From: CAVPHV01 sp963704825
Lineage (GTDB): Bacteria; Actinomycetota; Acidimicrobiia; Spongiisociales; UBA5794
Direction of reading: 5' to 3'
DNA: 64,000 nucleotides
NCBI GenBank assembly: GCA_963704825.1
Contig: CAVPHV010000004.1
Span: 62,001 to 126,000 of the forward strand
Position numbers and translations under genes: made by a program. The notes under the pieces are model-generated. The model saw nothing but the letters and a program-made list of their open reading frames with translations, was not told the DNA's origin and made no database searches. Shown piece after piece: positions 25,426 through 33,759 of this stretch. The stretch's first letter is position 1; each line of letters starts with the position of its first letter.

Positions 25426-26582
25426 TGTCGCTCGCAGCCCGTCGCACCGAACCAATCTCGATCCTTCAGCGGGAGCGTACGTTACGGCCGGATTTCTTCA
25501 TGGTCATTCCCTACCTGGCGCTCGCCGCTTTCGGCGTGCTGATGGTCTACAGCGCATCGGCGCCCGGGCTCCAGGCCCGTGGCCTCGACCCGACTGCGGT
25601 CATGCGCCGCCACCTGATCTTTGCCGTGATCGGCGTCGCCGTGTTCGTCTTCACGTCCATGATCGACATGCGAGTGGTGCGGTCGATCACTCCGGCGGTC
25701 TACATCGGGAGCTTGGTGACGCTGCTGTTGGTCCTGACTCCCATCGGCACCTACGCCAACGGGGCCCGGCGGTGGGTCGACTTCGGGTTCTACGCATTCC
25801 AGCCGTCTGAGTTCGCCAAGATCGCGGTCGTCTTGGCCCTCGCCTTGCTGCTCAGCCGCGGCGGAGACCGCTTGCGGTGGGACTACGTCGGCCGTGCCCT
25901 CATCCTCGTGGCGCTGCCCGCGCTCCTGATCTTCGTGCAACCCGACCTCGGCACGATGCTCGTGTTCGGGTTCATTGCGCTCTCGATGTTGTTTGTGGCG
26001 GGGACGACCTGGCGCCAGTTGGCGTTCCTGCTGATCGCGGGGGTGGTCGGCGCCGTCGGCATCTTCCAGGCCGGCGCCCTCGAGGAGTTTCAGTTGCGCC
26101 GCTTGACCGCGTTTCTCGATCCGACCGAAGATCTGGCCGCAACTGCTCTCTACAACCAGACCCAGAGCGAGATCGCCATCGGGTCGGGCGGCTTCTTCGG
26201 CAAGGGGCTGTTCGGCGGGAGCCAGACCAATCTCAACTTTGTTCCCGAGCAATCAACCGACTTCATCTTCACCGCGATCGGGGAGCAACTTGGATTCATC
26301 GGTGCCGTCATCGTGCTCGGCCTGTTCGCCATGATCATCTGGCGGGTCCTGGTCGCCGCGGGCAACGGTCGGGACAAGTTCTCGCAACTGGTCGCCACCG
26401 GGGTTGCGGCCCTGCTGGTCTTCCATATCTTCGTCAACGTCGCCATGACCATGACGCTGATGCCCGTCACCGGCCTGCCCCTGCCGTTCCTGAGCGCCGG
26501 CGGTTCCGCCTTCATTGCGATGAGCCTCGCGCTCGGCCTCGCCCACTCAGTCTGGATGCGCCGCAGCCCGGTGCCAGACTGA
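25425..26582 (+). CDS. rodA: Peptidoglycan glycosyltransferase RodA
   Basis: This 385-residue SEDS protein polymerises glycan strands together with PBP2. It has about ten helices, and the conserved SEDS signatures are visible: NGARRWVDFGFYAFQPSEFAKI around 111-132, the catalytic-Asp region FVPEQSTDFIFTAIGEQLG and the C-terminal GLPLPFLSAGGSAFIAM. Its ATG overlaps the PBP2 stop as TGATG, so translation is coupled. Confidence 0.96.
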   Translation: MSLAARRTEPISILQRERTLRPDFFMVIPYLALAAFGVLMVYSASAPGLQARGLDPTAVMRRHLIFAVIGVAVFVFTSMIDMRVVRSITPAVYIGSLVTLLLVLTPIGTYANGARRWVDFGFYAFQPSEFAKIAVVLALALLLSRGGDRLRWDYVGRALILVALPALLIFVQPDLGTMLVFGFIALSMLFVAGTTWRQLAFLLIAGVVGAVGIFQAGALEEFQLRRLTAFLDPTEDLAATALYNQTQSEIAIGSGGFFGKGLFGGSQTNLNFVPEQSTDFIFTAIGEQLGFIGAVIVLGLFAMIIWRVLVAAGNGRDKFSQLVATGVAALLVFHIFVNVAMTMTLMPVTGLPLPFLSAGGSAFIAMSLALGLAHSVWMRRSPVPD

Positions 26583-26587
26583 GGTTT

Positions 26588-26649
26588 CGATCAGCAACCT
26601 TCGGTTGCTGATCGAGGTACGAGGCGCTGATCTTGCCATCGGCGCCTCG
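26588..26649 (+). terminator. Double hairpin after rodA
   Basis: CGATCAGCAACC/GGTTGCTGATCG (26588-26614) is a perfect 12-bp stem with a TTC loop, starting 6 bases after the rodA stop. A second 8-bp stem, CGAGGCGC/GCGCCTCG, follows (26620-26649). No T-run is present. The remaining bases to 26805, before the convergent tdk gene, hold two imperfect copies of CCCCTCGGGCACCC (near 26679 and 26734) and nothing else that I recognise. Confidence 0.65.
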
Positions 26650-26805
26650 TGATCGTGCGGCCCGGTGCGGGGCCCGCCCCCTCGGGCACCCCCATGAGGA
26701 CTCTGAGCGATGTCGTCGAGCCAGAAGCCCGTCCCCTCGGGCACCCTCATCGGGCGCGGCCGCGTAGGGCGAGCGTTTCCTTGGGCAGGCCCCAGGGGAA
26801 GCCGG

Positions 26806-27417
26806 CTACGCCGTTTCCATCTCCAGGGTGGGTTGGACGGCTTCGTCGGGGTTGTAGCAGCGGCGGCAGCGGGCCTCGTAGGCGTCGGTGGCGCCGAGGA
26901 CCACGAGTTCGTCGCTGTGGACGACACGTTGGGTGAACAGGCCGGGGCCGCCGCAGCGGTGGCATACGGCCAGGCTCTTCGTCACGTACTCGGCTCGCAA
27001 GATGAGCGAGGGGATGGGCTCGAAGGGACGGCCCAGGTAGTCGTTGTCGAGTCCGGCGACGATGACCTGCTTGCCGGCGCCGGCAAGCATCGTCGCCACC
27101 TCGACTAGATCGTCGTCGAAGAATTGGCCCTCGTCGATGCCGACCACGATGGTGCGATCCTCGACGGTGCGCAGCAGTTCCTGTGCGTTTGGAACCGGTA
27201 TGGCCGCGGTCGAGAGCTTCGAGTGCGAGACGACCTCACCAACCGAATAGCGAACGTCAAGCTCCGGTTTGAACGTCTGGGTGGGCACCCTGGCGAGGTG
27301 GTAGCGAGTGACCCGCCGGATGAGTTCTTCGCTCTTGCCGGAGAACATTGGGCCACAGATGACTTCGATCCATCCCTGATCAGCGCGTCGGTGCAGCATG
27401 GCGCGGGACCATAGCAT
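26806..27417 (-). CDS. tdk: Thymidine kinase
   Basis: This 203-residue (197 if started at the second Met, 27399) type II thymidine kinase phosphorylates thymidine for salvage. It shows the P-loop GPMFSGKSEE, the acidic DEGQFF segment, the lasso region GLDNDYLGRPFEPIPSL and four cysteines of a zinc site (CHRCGG; CRRC). The gene is alone, convergent with rodA and divergent from the RNase E/G gene. A nucleoside importer of the BMP type elsewhere in this window would fit a salvage role, but the link is inferred. Confidence 0.94.
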   Translation of the reverse strand: MLWSRAMLHRRADQGWIEVICGPMFSGKSEELIRRVTRYHLARVPTQTFKPELDVRYSVGEVVSHSKLSTAAIPVPNAQELLRTVEDRTIVVGIDEGQFFDDDLVEVATMLAGAGKQVIVAGLDNDYLGRPFEPIPSLILRAEYVTKSLAVCHRCGGPGLFTQRVVHSDELVVLGATDAYEARCRRCYNPDEAVQPTLEMETA

Positions 27418-27782
27418 TACACGCGTGTAGTTTCCGCATCGCGAAAACCGACAAAGTGGGCGGCGTGCGTGCCAGACGACACGACGGGCAGAGCGCGAAA
27501 AACACGCTTCATGAGGTTTCGCCGGGCTCCGAAGAAACTGATGCTACGCTCTGTAGCTATCCGGGCCGCATCGCGGCGACCGGTTTCGCCATCGGGCCGA
27601 GGCACGCATGACCGACGCGTTCGTTCTAGTCGCATCTTCGTTGGCTCCGTTCGTTCGGAGTCCTGCCCCCCATGGTCAGAAACCTCCGGGAGCCATACTT
27701 CTGCTCCCGAACATGGTCCGCCCTGCTTCCGACCCGGCAGGATCTGTCGATCGCTCTCCGGGGCGACCAAAGGAGAATTTGC
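27418..27782. other. Long divergent leader between tdk and RNase E/G genes
   Basis: This 365-base gap holds the promoters of both neighbours. TACGCT at 27545-27550 could be a -10 box for the plus strand. CTCCG/CGGAG (about 27644-27660) is a short stem. RNase E transcripts often carry a long 5' untranslated region that the enzyme itself cleaves (known in E. coli), so the length may be functional here. Confidence 0.4.
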
Positions 27783-29342
27783 ATGGGATTGTTCCGAAAG
27801 AAGTCCTCCGCGCAAGACGGCGGGGCTTCGGGGGGACGCAAACGCGGGAGCAAACACGAGGTGACGGTCCGGCGATACGCCGCACCTGAATCCGAACCGC
27901 AGACGGCGCCAGCCAAGAAGAAGAAGAAGGCGAAGAGTTCGGTCAAACCGGGACCGAAGGGGGCTCAGCAGCGACGCCAAAGCGACCGTTCGCGACGCTC
28001 TCGCGAGCGGGTGCGTCGGCCCAGCCGGCCCCACCTCGAAGTCGTTCCGCCCCCCGATACGGCGCGCAAGCAGATGCTGGTTCGGTCCAACCCCCACCAG
28101 ACCCAGATTGTGGTCTTGGAGGGGCCGGTCCTCGTCGAGCACTACGTCGCTCGTTCCGACAAGAGATCGCTGGTCGGCAATGTTTACGTCGGCAAAGTTC
28201 GCAACGTGCTGCCCGGGATGGAAGCCGCCTTCGTCGACTTTGGTGAAGGCAAGAACGGAGTGCTGTACGCCGGCGACGTCAACTACGAAGACGCCGACAT
28301 GGAGGGCAAGCGCCAACGCATCGAGATGGTGCTCAAGCCCGGCGACTCGGTGCTGGTCCAGGTGGTCAAGGACGCCATGGGTCACAAAGGCGCCAGGCTC
28401 ACCAACCAGATCAGCATCGCGGGCCGCTACCTCGTGCTCGCAGCCGACCCCGAGGTGCGCGGCATCAGCCGCCGCCTCGCCGAAGAGGAACGGCGCCGAC
28501 TGCGCGACATCGTTTCCGAGGTGCGACCCAAGGGGATGGGCGTCATCGTCCGTACCGCCGCCGAGGGCGCCTCCCAGGAGGACATTGCTGCCGATATCGA
28601 CCGCCTCAAGGGCATTTGGGACGAGGTCAACTCAAAGCAGGACACTCCCGCACCTGCCCTGATCTACCAAGAGCCGCCGTTGGTGCTGCGGGTGATCCGT
28701 GAGCACTTCACCCGTGACTTCCGGCGTCTGTTGATCGACGACCCGAAGACACACCATATGGTGCTTGACTACCTGGGCGGCACCGAGGCGGACCTGGTCA
28801 ACAAGGTCAAGCTCTACGAGGACGAGTTGTCCATCTTTGAGCGGTTCCACGTCGAGGATCAGCTGCGCAAGGCTCTCGACCGCAAGGTGTGGTTGCCGTC
28901 CGGCGGGCACATCGTCATCGATCGCACCGAGGCCCTGACCGTCATCGATGTGAACACCGGTCGTTTTGTGGGTCACTCCAACCTCGAAGAGACGGTGCTC
29001 CAGAACAACCTGGAGTCTGCGGAGGAGATCGCCCGCCAGCTTCGGCTGCGCGACATCGGCGGCATCATCGTGATCGACTTCATCGACATGGAGATCCAGA
29101 AGAATCAAGATCTGGTGCTGCAGAAGTTTCGCGAGCAACTCGCCAAGGACAAGATGCGGACCCAGGTATTCGACGTCTCCAACCTCGGTCTGGTCGAGAT
29201 GACCCGCAAGAACGTCTCGGCCGGGCTGCTGGAGTCGTTCTCGGAGGTCTGCCCGCACTGCAGCGGCCGTGGCGTCCTGCTGTATGAGGATGCAGCAACC
29301 GCAGGCACGCCGCTGCCCAAGGCGGCGTCCGCGGACGATTAG
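27783..29342 (+). CDS. rng: Ribonuclease E/G family endoribonuclease
   Basis: This 519-residue enzyme processes rRNA and decays mRNA. I choose ATG 27783 because AGGAG lies 7 bases before it; the frame is open upstream but unlike the family. Residues 1-80 are very basic (KKKKK and many Arg), a natural extension in actinobacteria. An S1 domain follows (about 125-210, VGNVYVGKVRNVLPGMEAAF). The DNase I-like catalytic part has VIDVNTGRF and IVIDFIDM with the metal-binding Asp pair, and the zinc-link CPHCSGRG lies near the C-terminus. No long C-terminal scaffold as in E. coli RNase E is present, so either name is defensible. Confidence 0.93.
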   Translation: MGLFRKKSSAQDGGASGGRKRGSKHEVTVRRYAAPESEPQTAPAKKKKKAKSSVKPGPKGAQQRRQSDRSRRSRERVRRPSRPHLEVVPPPDTARKQMLVRSNPHQTQIVVLEGPVLVEHYVARSDKRSLVGNVYVGKVRNVLPGMEAAFVDFGEGKNGVLYAGDVNYEDADMEGKRQRIEMVLKPGDSVLVQVVKDAMGHKGARLTNQISIAGRYLVLAADPEVRGISRRLAEEERRRLRDIVSEVRPKGMGVIVRTAAEGASQEDIAADIDRLKGIWDEVNSKQDTPAPALIYQEPPLVLRVIREHFTRDFRRLLIDDPKTHHMVLDYLGGTEADLVNKVKLYEDELSIFERFHVEDQLRKALDRKVWLPSGGHIVIDRTEALTVIDVNTGRFVGHSNLEETVLQNNLESAEEIARQLRLRDIGGIIVIDFIDMEIQKNQDLVLQKFREQLAKDKMRTQVFDVSNLGLVEMTRKNVSAGLLESFSEVCPHCSGRGVLLYEDAATAGTPLPKAASADD

Positions 29343-29416
29343 GAACCTGGAGTCGCCGGCGGCTTGGACCCGGCAGTTTCCGTCCTGTCGCCGACGGGGT
29401 AACATATCTTCGCACG

Positions 29417-29471
29417 CCGAAGCCTTCGGCCGCGGTGTGCCGCCCATACCGGCTTGCCAGCCGGGCCGGTA
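29417..29471 (+). promoter_or_regulatory. Leader stem-loops before rplU
   Basis: The 151-base gap before rplU has CCGAAG/CTTCGG (about 29418-29429) and TACCGGC/GCCGGTA (29447-29453 with 29465-29471). A structured leader in front of L21 is known from other phyla as a ribosomal protein autoregulatory element; similarity to those motifs was not tested. GGAGG at 29480-29484 is the rplU ribosome binding site. Confidence 0.4.
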
Positions 29472-29493
29472 ACCACTTCGGAGGATTCAGAAC

Positions 29494-30063
29494 ATGTACG
29501 CGATCATCCGCGCGGGCGGTAAGCAGGCCAAGGTCAGCGAAGGCGATGTCATCGCCATCGAACGGATCAAATCTGCCGACGCCGAGGTCACCTTCACTCC
29601 GTTGCTCGTCGTTCAAGACGACGGCACGGTGATCTCCGAGCGTGCTGCGCTCGACAAGACAAAGGTGGTCGCCGAGGTGCTCGGGGAAAGCCGGGGCGAC
29701 AAGGTCGAGGTCTTCAAGTACAAGAACAAGACCGGGTATCGGCGACGCCAAGGGCACCGCCAGACCTACACGACCATCCAGGTGACGGCCATCGAGACCG
29801 GGGTCAAGGAGGCTGCCAAGAAGGTGGCCAAAGCGGCCCCCGAGAAGGCTGAGACCGAGAAGGCTGAGACCAAGAAGGCGGCCAAAGAAGCCCCCAAGAA
29901 GGCTGAGAGCAAGAAGAAAGAGACGGCCTCGTCCAAGGAGAAGGCGACCAAAGAGGCGCCGAAGAAGGCAGCCAAGGCTGCCAAGGACAAGGATGAGTCC
30001 GCGAGCGAACCCAAGGCCGAAGCGCCCGCCGCGGAGACGGCGGCCGGCGACGAGGAGGCATAA
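29494..30063 (+). CDS. rplU: 50S ribosomal protein L21 (bL21) with long Lys/Ala/Glu-rich tail
   Basis: Residues 1-102 are a complete bL21 (start MYAIIRAGGKQAKVSEGD, RNA-binding YKNKTGYRRRQGHRQTYT near 77-94). The usual length is about 103. Here 87 extra residues follow, built of Lys, Ala and Glu with repeated units such as EKAETEKAETKKA and KEAPKKAE, ending in an acidic stretch. The tail is probably disordered and may touch rRNA or neighbouring proteins. rpmA starts 3 bases after the stop, the usual operon. Confidence 0.96.
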   Translation: MYAIIRAGGKQAKVSEGDVIAIERIKSADAEVTFTPLLVVQDDGTVISERAALDKTKVVAEVLGESRGDKVEVFKYKNKTGYRRRQGHRQTYTTIQVTAIETGVKEAAKKVAKAAPEKAETEKAETKKAAKEAPKKAESKKKETASSKEKATKEAPKKAAKAAKDKDESASEPKAEAPAAETAAGDEEA

Positions 30064-30066
30064 CCC

Positions 30067-30321
30067 ATGTCAAAGACCAAATCCGGAGGCTCGACCAAGA
30101 ACGGCCGCGATTCGGCCGCACAGCGGCTCGGCCCGAAAGCCTTTGACGGCCAAATGGTGACGGCCGGTTCGATTCTCGTCCGCCAGCGCGGCACCCGTAT
30201 TCACCCCGGCGACAACGTCGGGAAGGGGAGCGACGACACGCTCTTCGCCAAGATCGACGGCACCGTCAAGTACGGCTCGCGTCGCGGGCGCCGTCAGGTC
30301 AGCATCCTCACCGAGGCGTAG
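30067..30321 (+). CDS. rpmA: 50S ribosomal protein L27 (bL27)
   Basis: This 84-residue protein of the large subunit reaches the peptidyl transferase centre. TKNGRDSAAQRLGPKAFDGQ and IVRQRGTRIHPG-like segments are typical. The N-terminus starts MSKTKSGGSTKNG, without the cleavable extension seen in Firmicutes. It is the second gene of the rplU-rpmA-obgE run. Confidence 0.96.
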   Translation: MSKTKSGGSTKNGRDSAAQRLGPKAFDGQMVTAGSILVRQRGTRIHPGDNVGKGSDDTLFAKIDGTVKYGSRRGRRQVSILTEA

Positions 30322-30360
30322 CCGGCCGGGAAACCGACTGCGCCGCGACCCGGAGTTGCC

Positions 30361-31662
30361 ATGTTTGTAGACCGGGTCCGCATCGAGGTCCGCGGCGGAG
30401 ATGGCGGAGCCGGTGTCGCCAGCTTTCGTCGGGTCAAAGGGCGGCCGCGCGGCAAACCTGATGGTGGCTCGGGCGGCAGCGGCGGTTCCGTGATCGCCGT
30501 CGCCGACGATTCGACCGCCACGTTGCTCCGCTATTCGCGGCGTCCCCATTGGCGGGCCGACGATGGCACCCACGGCGAAGGTGATCTGCGCCACGGCGCC
30601 AAGGGCGAGGACCTGATCCTGCCCGTTCCGCTCGGTACAGTGGTTGTCGAAGAATCGGGAACAGTGATCGCCGACCTCGTTGAGGCAGGACAGCAGATCA
30701 AACTCGTGGACGGTGGCCGCGGCGGGCGTGGCAATGCGGCCTTTGTCTCGCCGCAGCGCAAGGCGCCGACGTTCTCGGAACAGGGCGAATACGGCGAGTC
30801 CGCCTGGGTGACGCTGGAGATGAAGGTTCTCGCCGACGCCGCCCTCGTCGGCTTCCCCAATGCCGGCAAGAGCACGCTGATCTCACGAGTCTCATCGGCC
30901 AAGCCCAAGATTGCCGACTATCCGTTCACGACCCTCACCCCTCACCTCGGAGTCGTGACGATCGCCGGCCGCGAGTTTGCCTTCGCCGACGTTCCCGGAC
31001 TCATCGAAGGCGCCGCCGATGGCAAGGGCCTCGGGCACGAGTTCCTCCGCCACGTCGAGCGGGCTCGGGTGTTGGTGATCTTGCTCGATCCGACGCCGCT
31101 CCAGGACATGAGCTATGCCGGCCAACTCGATGTGCTGCTCAGAGAGCTGGACGCCCACTCGCCCGACCTGGCGAACCGGCCGCGAGTTGTGGTGGTCAAC
31201 AAGATCGACGCCATCTCCGACACCGACGAGATCGCGGCATGGGGCGCTCAGGCGGACCAGGAGGTTCACCTGGTCTCGGCCGTGACCGGCGAGGGGATCG
31301 ACTCGTTGATGCATGCGGTCGCCGATGCGGTGGCCCAACACGAAAGGGAAGCGCCGGATCGGGAAGGGTTTGTGCTGCACCGGCCCGTCGTGGCCGGCTA
31401 CCGGGTAGCGAGGGCAGACGACGGCTGGGTTGTGGCCGGCCGGGCCGCCGAGCGTGCCATCAATCTCGCCGACCTCACCGTGCCGGAGGCGGCCGACTTT
31501 GTTGCGGCCCGGCTGCGTCGAATCGGCGTCGAGGATGCCCTGCGCGCAGCCGGGGCCCTGCCCGGCGACGACGTGCAAATCGGCGACATCACCTTCAGCT
31601 TCAATCCCGACGTCGATGACACGGCCCCGGAAGACGGCGCCGGTGAAGAGACGGCACCATGA
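30361..31662 (+). CDS. obgE: GTPase Obg (ribosome assembly)
   Basis: This 433-residue GTPase helps large-subunit maturation and growth control. The Gly-rich Obg fold is at 1-157 (FVDRVRIEVRGGDGGAG; FVSPQRKAPTFSEQGE), the G domain follows with G1 GFPNAGKST (164-172), G3 DVPGLIEGA and G4 NKID, and the C-terminal OCT domain lies at about 330-420. The start is 39 bases after rpmA, and the stop overlaps proB by 4 bases, the common rplU-rpmA-obg-proB order. Confidence 0.96.
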   Translation: MFVDRVRIEVRGGDGGAGVASFRRVKGRPRGKPDGGSGGSGGSVIAVADDSTATLLRYSRRPHWRADDGTHGEGDLRHGAKGEDLILPVPLGTVVVEESGTVIADLVEAGQQIKLVDGGRGGRGNAAFVSPQRKAPTFSEQGEYGESAWVTLEMKVLADAALVGFPNAGKSTLISRVSSAKPKIADYPFTTLTPHLGVVTIAGREFAFADVPGLIEGAADGKGLGHEFLRHVERARVLVILLDPTPLQDMSYAGQLDVLLRELDAHSPDLANRPRVVVVNKIDAISDTDEIAAWGAQADQEVHLVSAVTGEGIDSLMHAVADAVAQHEREAPDREGFVLHRPVVAGYRVARADDGWVVAGRAAERAINLADLTVPEAADFVAARLRRIGVEDALRAAGALPGDDVQIGDITFSFNPDVDDTAPEDGAGEETAP

Positions 31663-32762
31663 GGCGCCCGGCAACCGCACAGAGTCCCGTTGTCGTCAAG
31701 GTCGGCTCGTCGAGCCTGGCTCATCCCGACGGTGGGCTCAACATCGACGCGGTCCGAGGGGTAGTCGATCAGGTGGAGCAGCTGAGCGCCCTGGGCCATG
31801 CGCCGGTGCTCGTCACCTCGGGTGCCGTTGCCGCCGGCCTTCCCGCGCTGGGTTTGTCGACCCGACCCAAGGACCTGCCCGGCCTGCAGGCGGCCGCGGC
31901 GGTTGGCCAGGGCAGGCTCATGGAACGTTATGCATTCGAGTTCGGCGAACGGGGACGTGTGGTCGGGCAAGTCCTCCTCACCCGCGATGTTCTGGCGCAC
32001 CGCCCCCAGTACCTTCACGCCCGCGAGGCGCTGGATCGACTACTGGCACTCGGGGTGGTCCCCATCGTCAACGAAAACGACACTGTGGTGGTCGATGAGC
32101 TCAGGCTCGGGGACAACGACCGGTTGGCCGCCATCGTTTCCCACCTCGTCGGGGCCGGGATGCTGGTGATCCTGACGGACACCACCGGGCTCTACTCCGA
32201 CGACCCGCGCCTGGCCGACGATGTCGAGTTGCTCACTGCGGTTCGGCACACCGATGAGATCCTGGATGCGCTGTGGCAGCGCTCGACTACCGGTGCGCTC
32301 GGTTCTGGTGGTGTCGCCACCAAGGTCAGCGCGGCGCGCATGGCCGCTTGGTCGGGTATCCCCACCGTGATCGCTGATGCCTCGAACCCCACCGCGGTTG
32401 CCGCTGCCGTGAGCGGTGATGAGGTCGGCACCTGGGTCGAGCCCCACGAGGCACGCCTCACGGCGCGCAAGCTTTGGATCGCCTTTGGCCAGCCCGCTCA
32501 GGGCAAGCTGGTGGTGGACGCCGGAGCGGCTCGGGCTCTCCTGAGGCGGGGTGGTTCGCTTCTGGCTGCGGGGATCTTGGTGGTCGCAGGCGAGTTTGAT
32601 GCGGGTGCCGCCGTCGAGGTCGTGGGGCCCGACAACAGGTTCATCGGCAAGGGCCTAGTCGGCTTGCCGGCACAGGATCTTCGTTCCGCCCTCGGTCAGC
32701 ACAGCACCTTGACCGGCGGCGCCGTGGTCCATCGCGACGACCTGGTGGTCCTGGCTCCCTAG
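31659..32762 (+). CDS. proB: Glutamate 5-kinase
   Basis: This 367-residue enzyme phosphorylates glutamate, the first step of proline synthesis. An amino-acid-kinase domain (VVKVGSSSLAHPDGG near the N-terminus; VPIVNENDTVVVDELRLGDND in the middle) is followed by a PUA domain (about 270-350). It overlaps obgE by 4 bases. proA follows downstream but is separated by a methyltransferase gene on the other strand. Confidence 0.95.
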   Translation: MRRPATAQSPVVVKVGSSSLAHPDGGLNIDAVRGVVDQVEQLSALGHAPVLVTSGAVAAGLPALGLSTRPKDLPGLQAAAAVGQGRLMERYAFEFGERGRVVGQVLLTRDVLAHRPQYLHAREALDRLLALGVVPIVNENDTVVVDELRLGDNDRLAAIVSHLVGAGMLVILTDTTGLYSDDPRLADDVELLTAVRHTDEILDALWQRSTTGALGSGGVATKVSAARMAAWSGIPTVIADASNPTAVAAAVSGDEVGTWVEPHEARLTARKLWIAFGQPAQGKLVVDAGAARALLRRGGSLLAAGILVVAGEFDAGAAVEVVGPDNRFIGKGLVGLPAQDLRSALGQHSTLTGGAVVHRDDLVVLAP

Positions 32763-32859
32763 GAAAGTGCTGGAATCCTGGCGTGCAGGCTCGCCCGGAC
32801 CCGGAAGGCCCAGTCTCCACGTCGGACGCGAGCCTAAACTGACACTGTTCAGCAGACTC

Positions 32860-33702
32860 TCAAGAGGGCTTCTGCGCCAGAACGTCACCGTGGATGAAGG
32901 CGAACCATCCGGCCGGCTGCTCCGCCCAGCTACGGAAGGCGGCGGCGAAGGCAACGAGGTCGTTGCGAGTGGCAACGTCGAGTTCCTCAACCCGCAAAGC
33001 GTACGGCGTCAACTCGCCGGCACCGTCGGGGTCCGGGTCGCTGCGCCCCGCCCACAACTCAGCCCACCAGCGGCGATCTTCGGGCGAGGCAAACACCCAG
33101 CTAGAGGCGCCGGCATGGACGTGCTCGAACTCGGCAGCGAGCACCCATTCCAGGAGATGGCGACCGGCGTCGGGCTCACCGCCGTTGGCGCGTGCCACGG
33201 TGCGATACACCTCCAGCCAGCGGTCGATGGTTGCGTCGTTGGGGTGATGCGTCATGGTTCCGTAGTCGGCGTCGCGCACCGCGACGTAGCCGCCCGGTCG
33301 CAACACCCGAGCCGCCTCGCGCAGGGCCGCCACCGGATCGGCAAGGTGCTGAAGCAGTTGGTGGGCGTAGACCACGTCGAAGCTCTCCGCTGGAAACGGC
33401 AGGGCGTAGACGTCGGCGAGTTCAAAGCGAAGGTTGTCGAGACGCTGTTGCGCTCCGTGGGCCGTGGCGTGGTCGATGGCCGCTTGGGCGCGGTCGATCC
33501 CGACCACGAGTGAAGGAGCCACGTAGCGAGCGAGGCCGACGGTGATCGATCCGGGACCACAGCCGAGGTCGAGCACCTCCATTCCCGGCTCGAGGTGGGG
33601 GAGCAGGAACGCCGCCGCCTCCTCGGCGGTGCGCCGTCCGTGCGCCGCCAGCACATTGGGGTGGTGGCTGTGGGTGTAGATCTCGTGGTCGGGTCGGCTC
33701 AT
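32860..33702 (-). CDS. Class I SAM-dependent methyltransferase
   Basis: This 280-residue protein has the Rossmann methyltransferase motif I VLDLGCGPGSITVGL (about 42-56), motif II with GIDRAQAAI, and FDVVYAHQLLQHL with LRPGGYVAVRD further on. Such ubiE/arsM-like proteins methylate small molecules, but the substrate is not visible. It is inserted head-to-head between proB and proA and breaks what is usually a continuous plus-strand run. Confidence 0.85.
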   Translation of the reverse strand: MSRPDHEIYTHSHHPNVLAAHGRRTAEEAAAFLLPHLEPGMEVLDLGCGPGSITVGLARYVAPSLVVGIDRAQAAIDHATAHGAQQRLDNLRFELADVYALPFPAESFDVVYAHQLLQHLADPVAALREAARVLRPGGYVAVRDADYGTMTHHPNDATIDRWLEVYRTVARANGGEPDAGRHLLEWVLAAEFEHVHAGASSWVFASPEDRRWWAELWAGRSDPDPDGAGELTPYALRVEELDVATRNDLVAFAAAFRSWAEQPAGWFAFIHGDVLAQKPS

Positions 33703-33759
33703 CGTCCAATTCTACGGCGCCGCTCCAAGCTGCCTCCGCTCCGGGTACGCTTGCCGCCC

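Noticed and set aside
33595..33759. Longer N-terminus for the ProA-like protein
   Set aside because: The upstream codons overlap the methyltransferase gene on the other strand and read as shadow sequence; ATG 33760 fits better.
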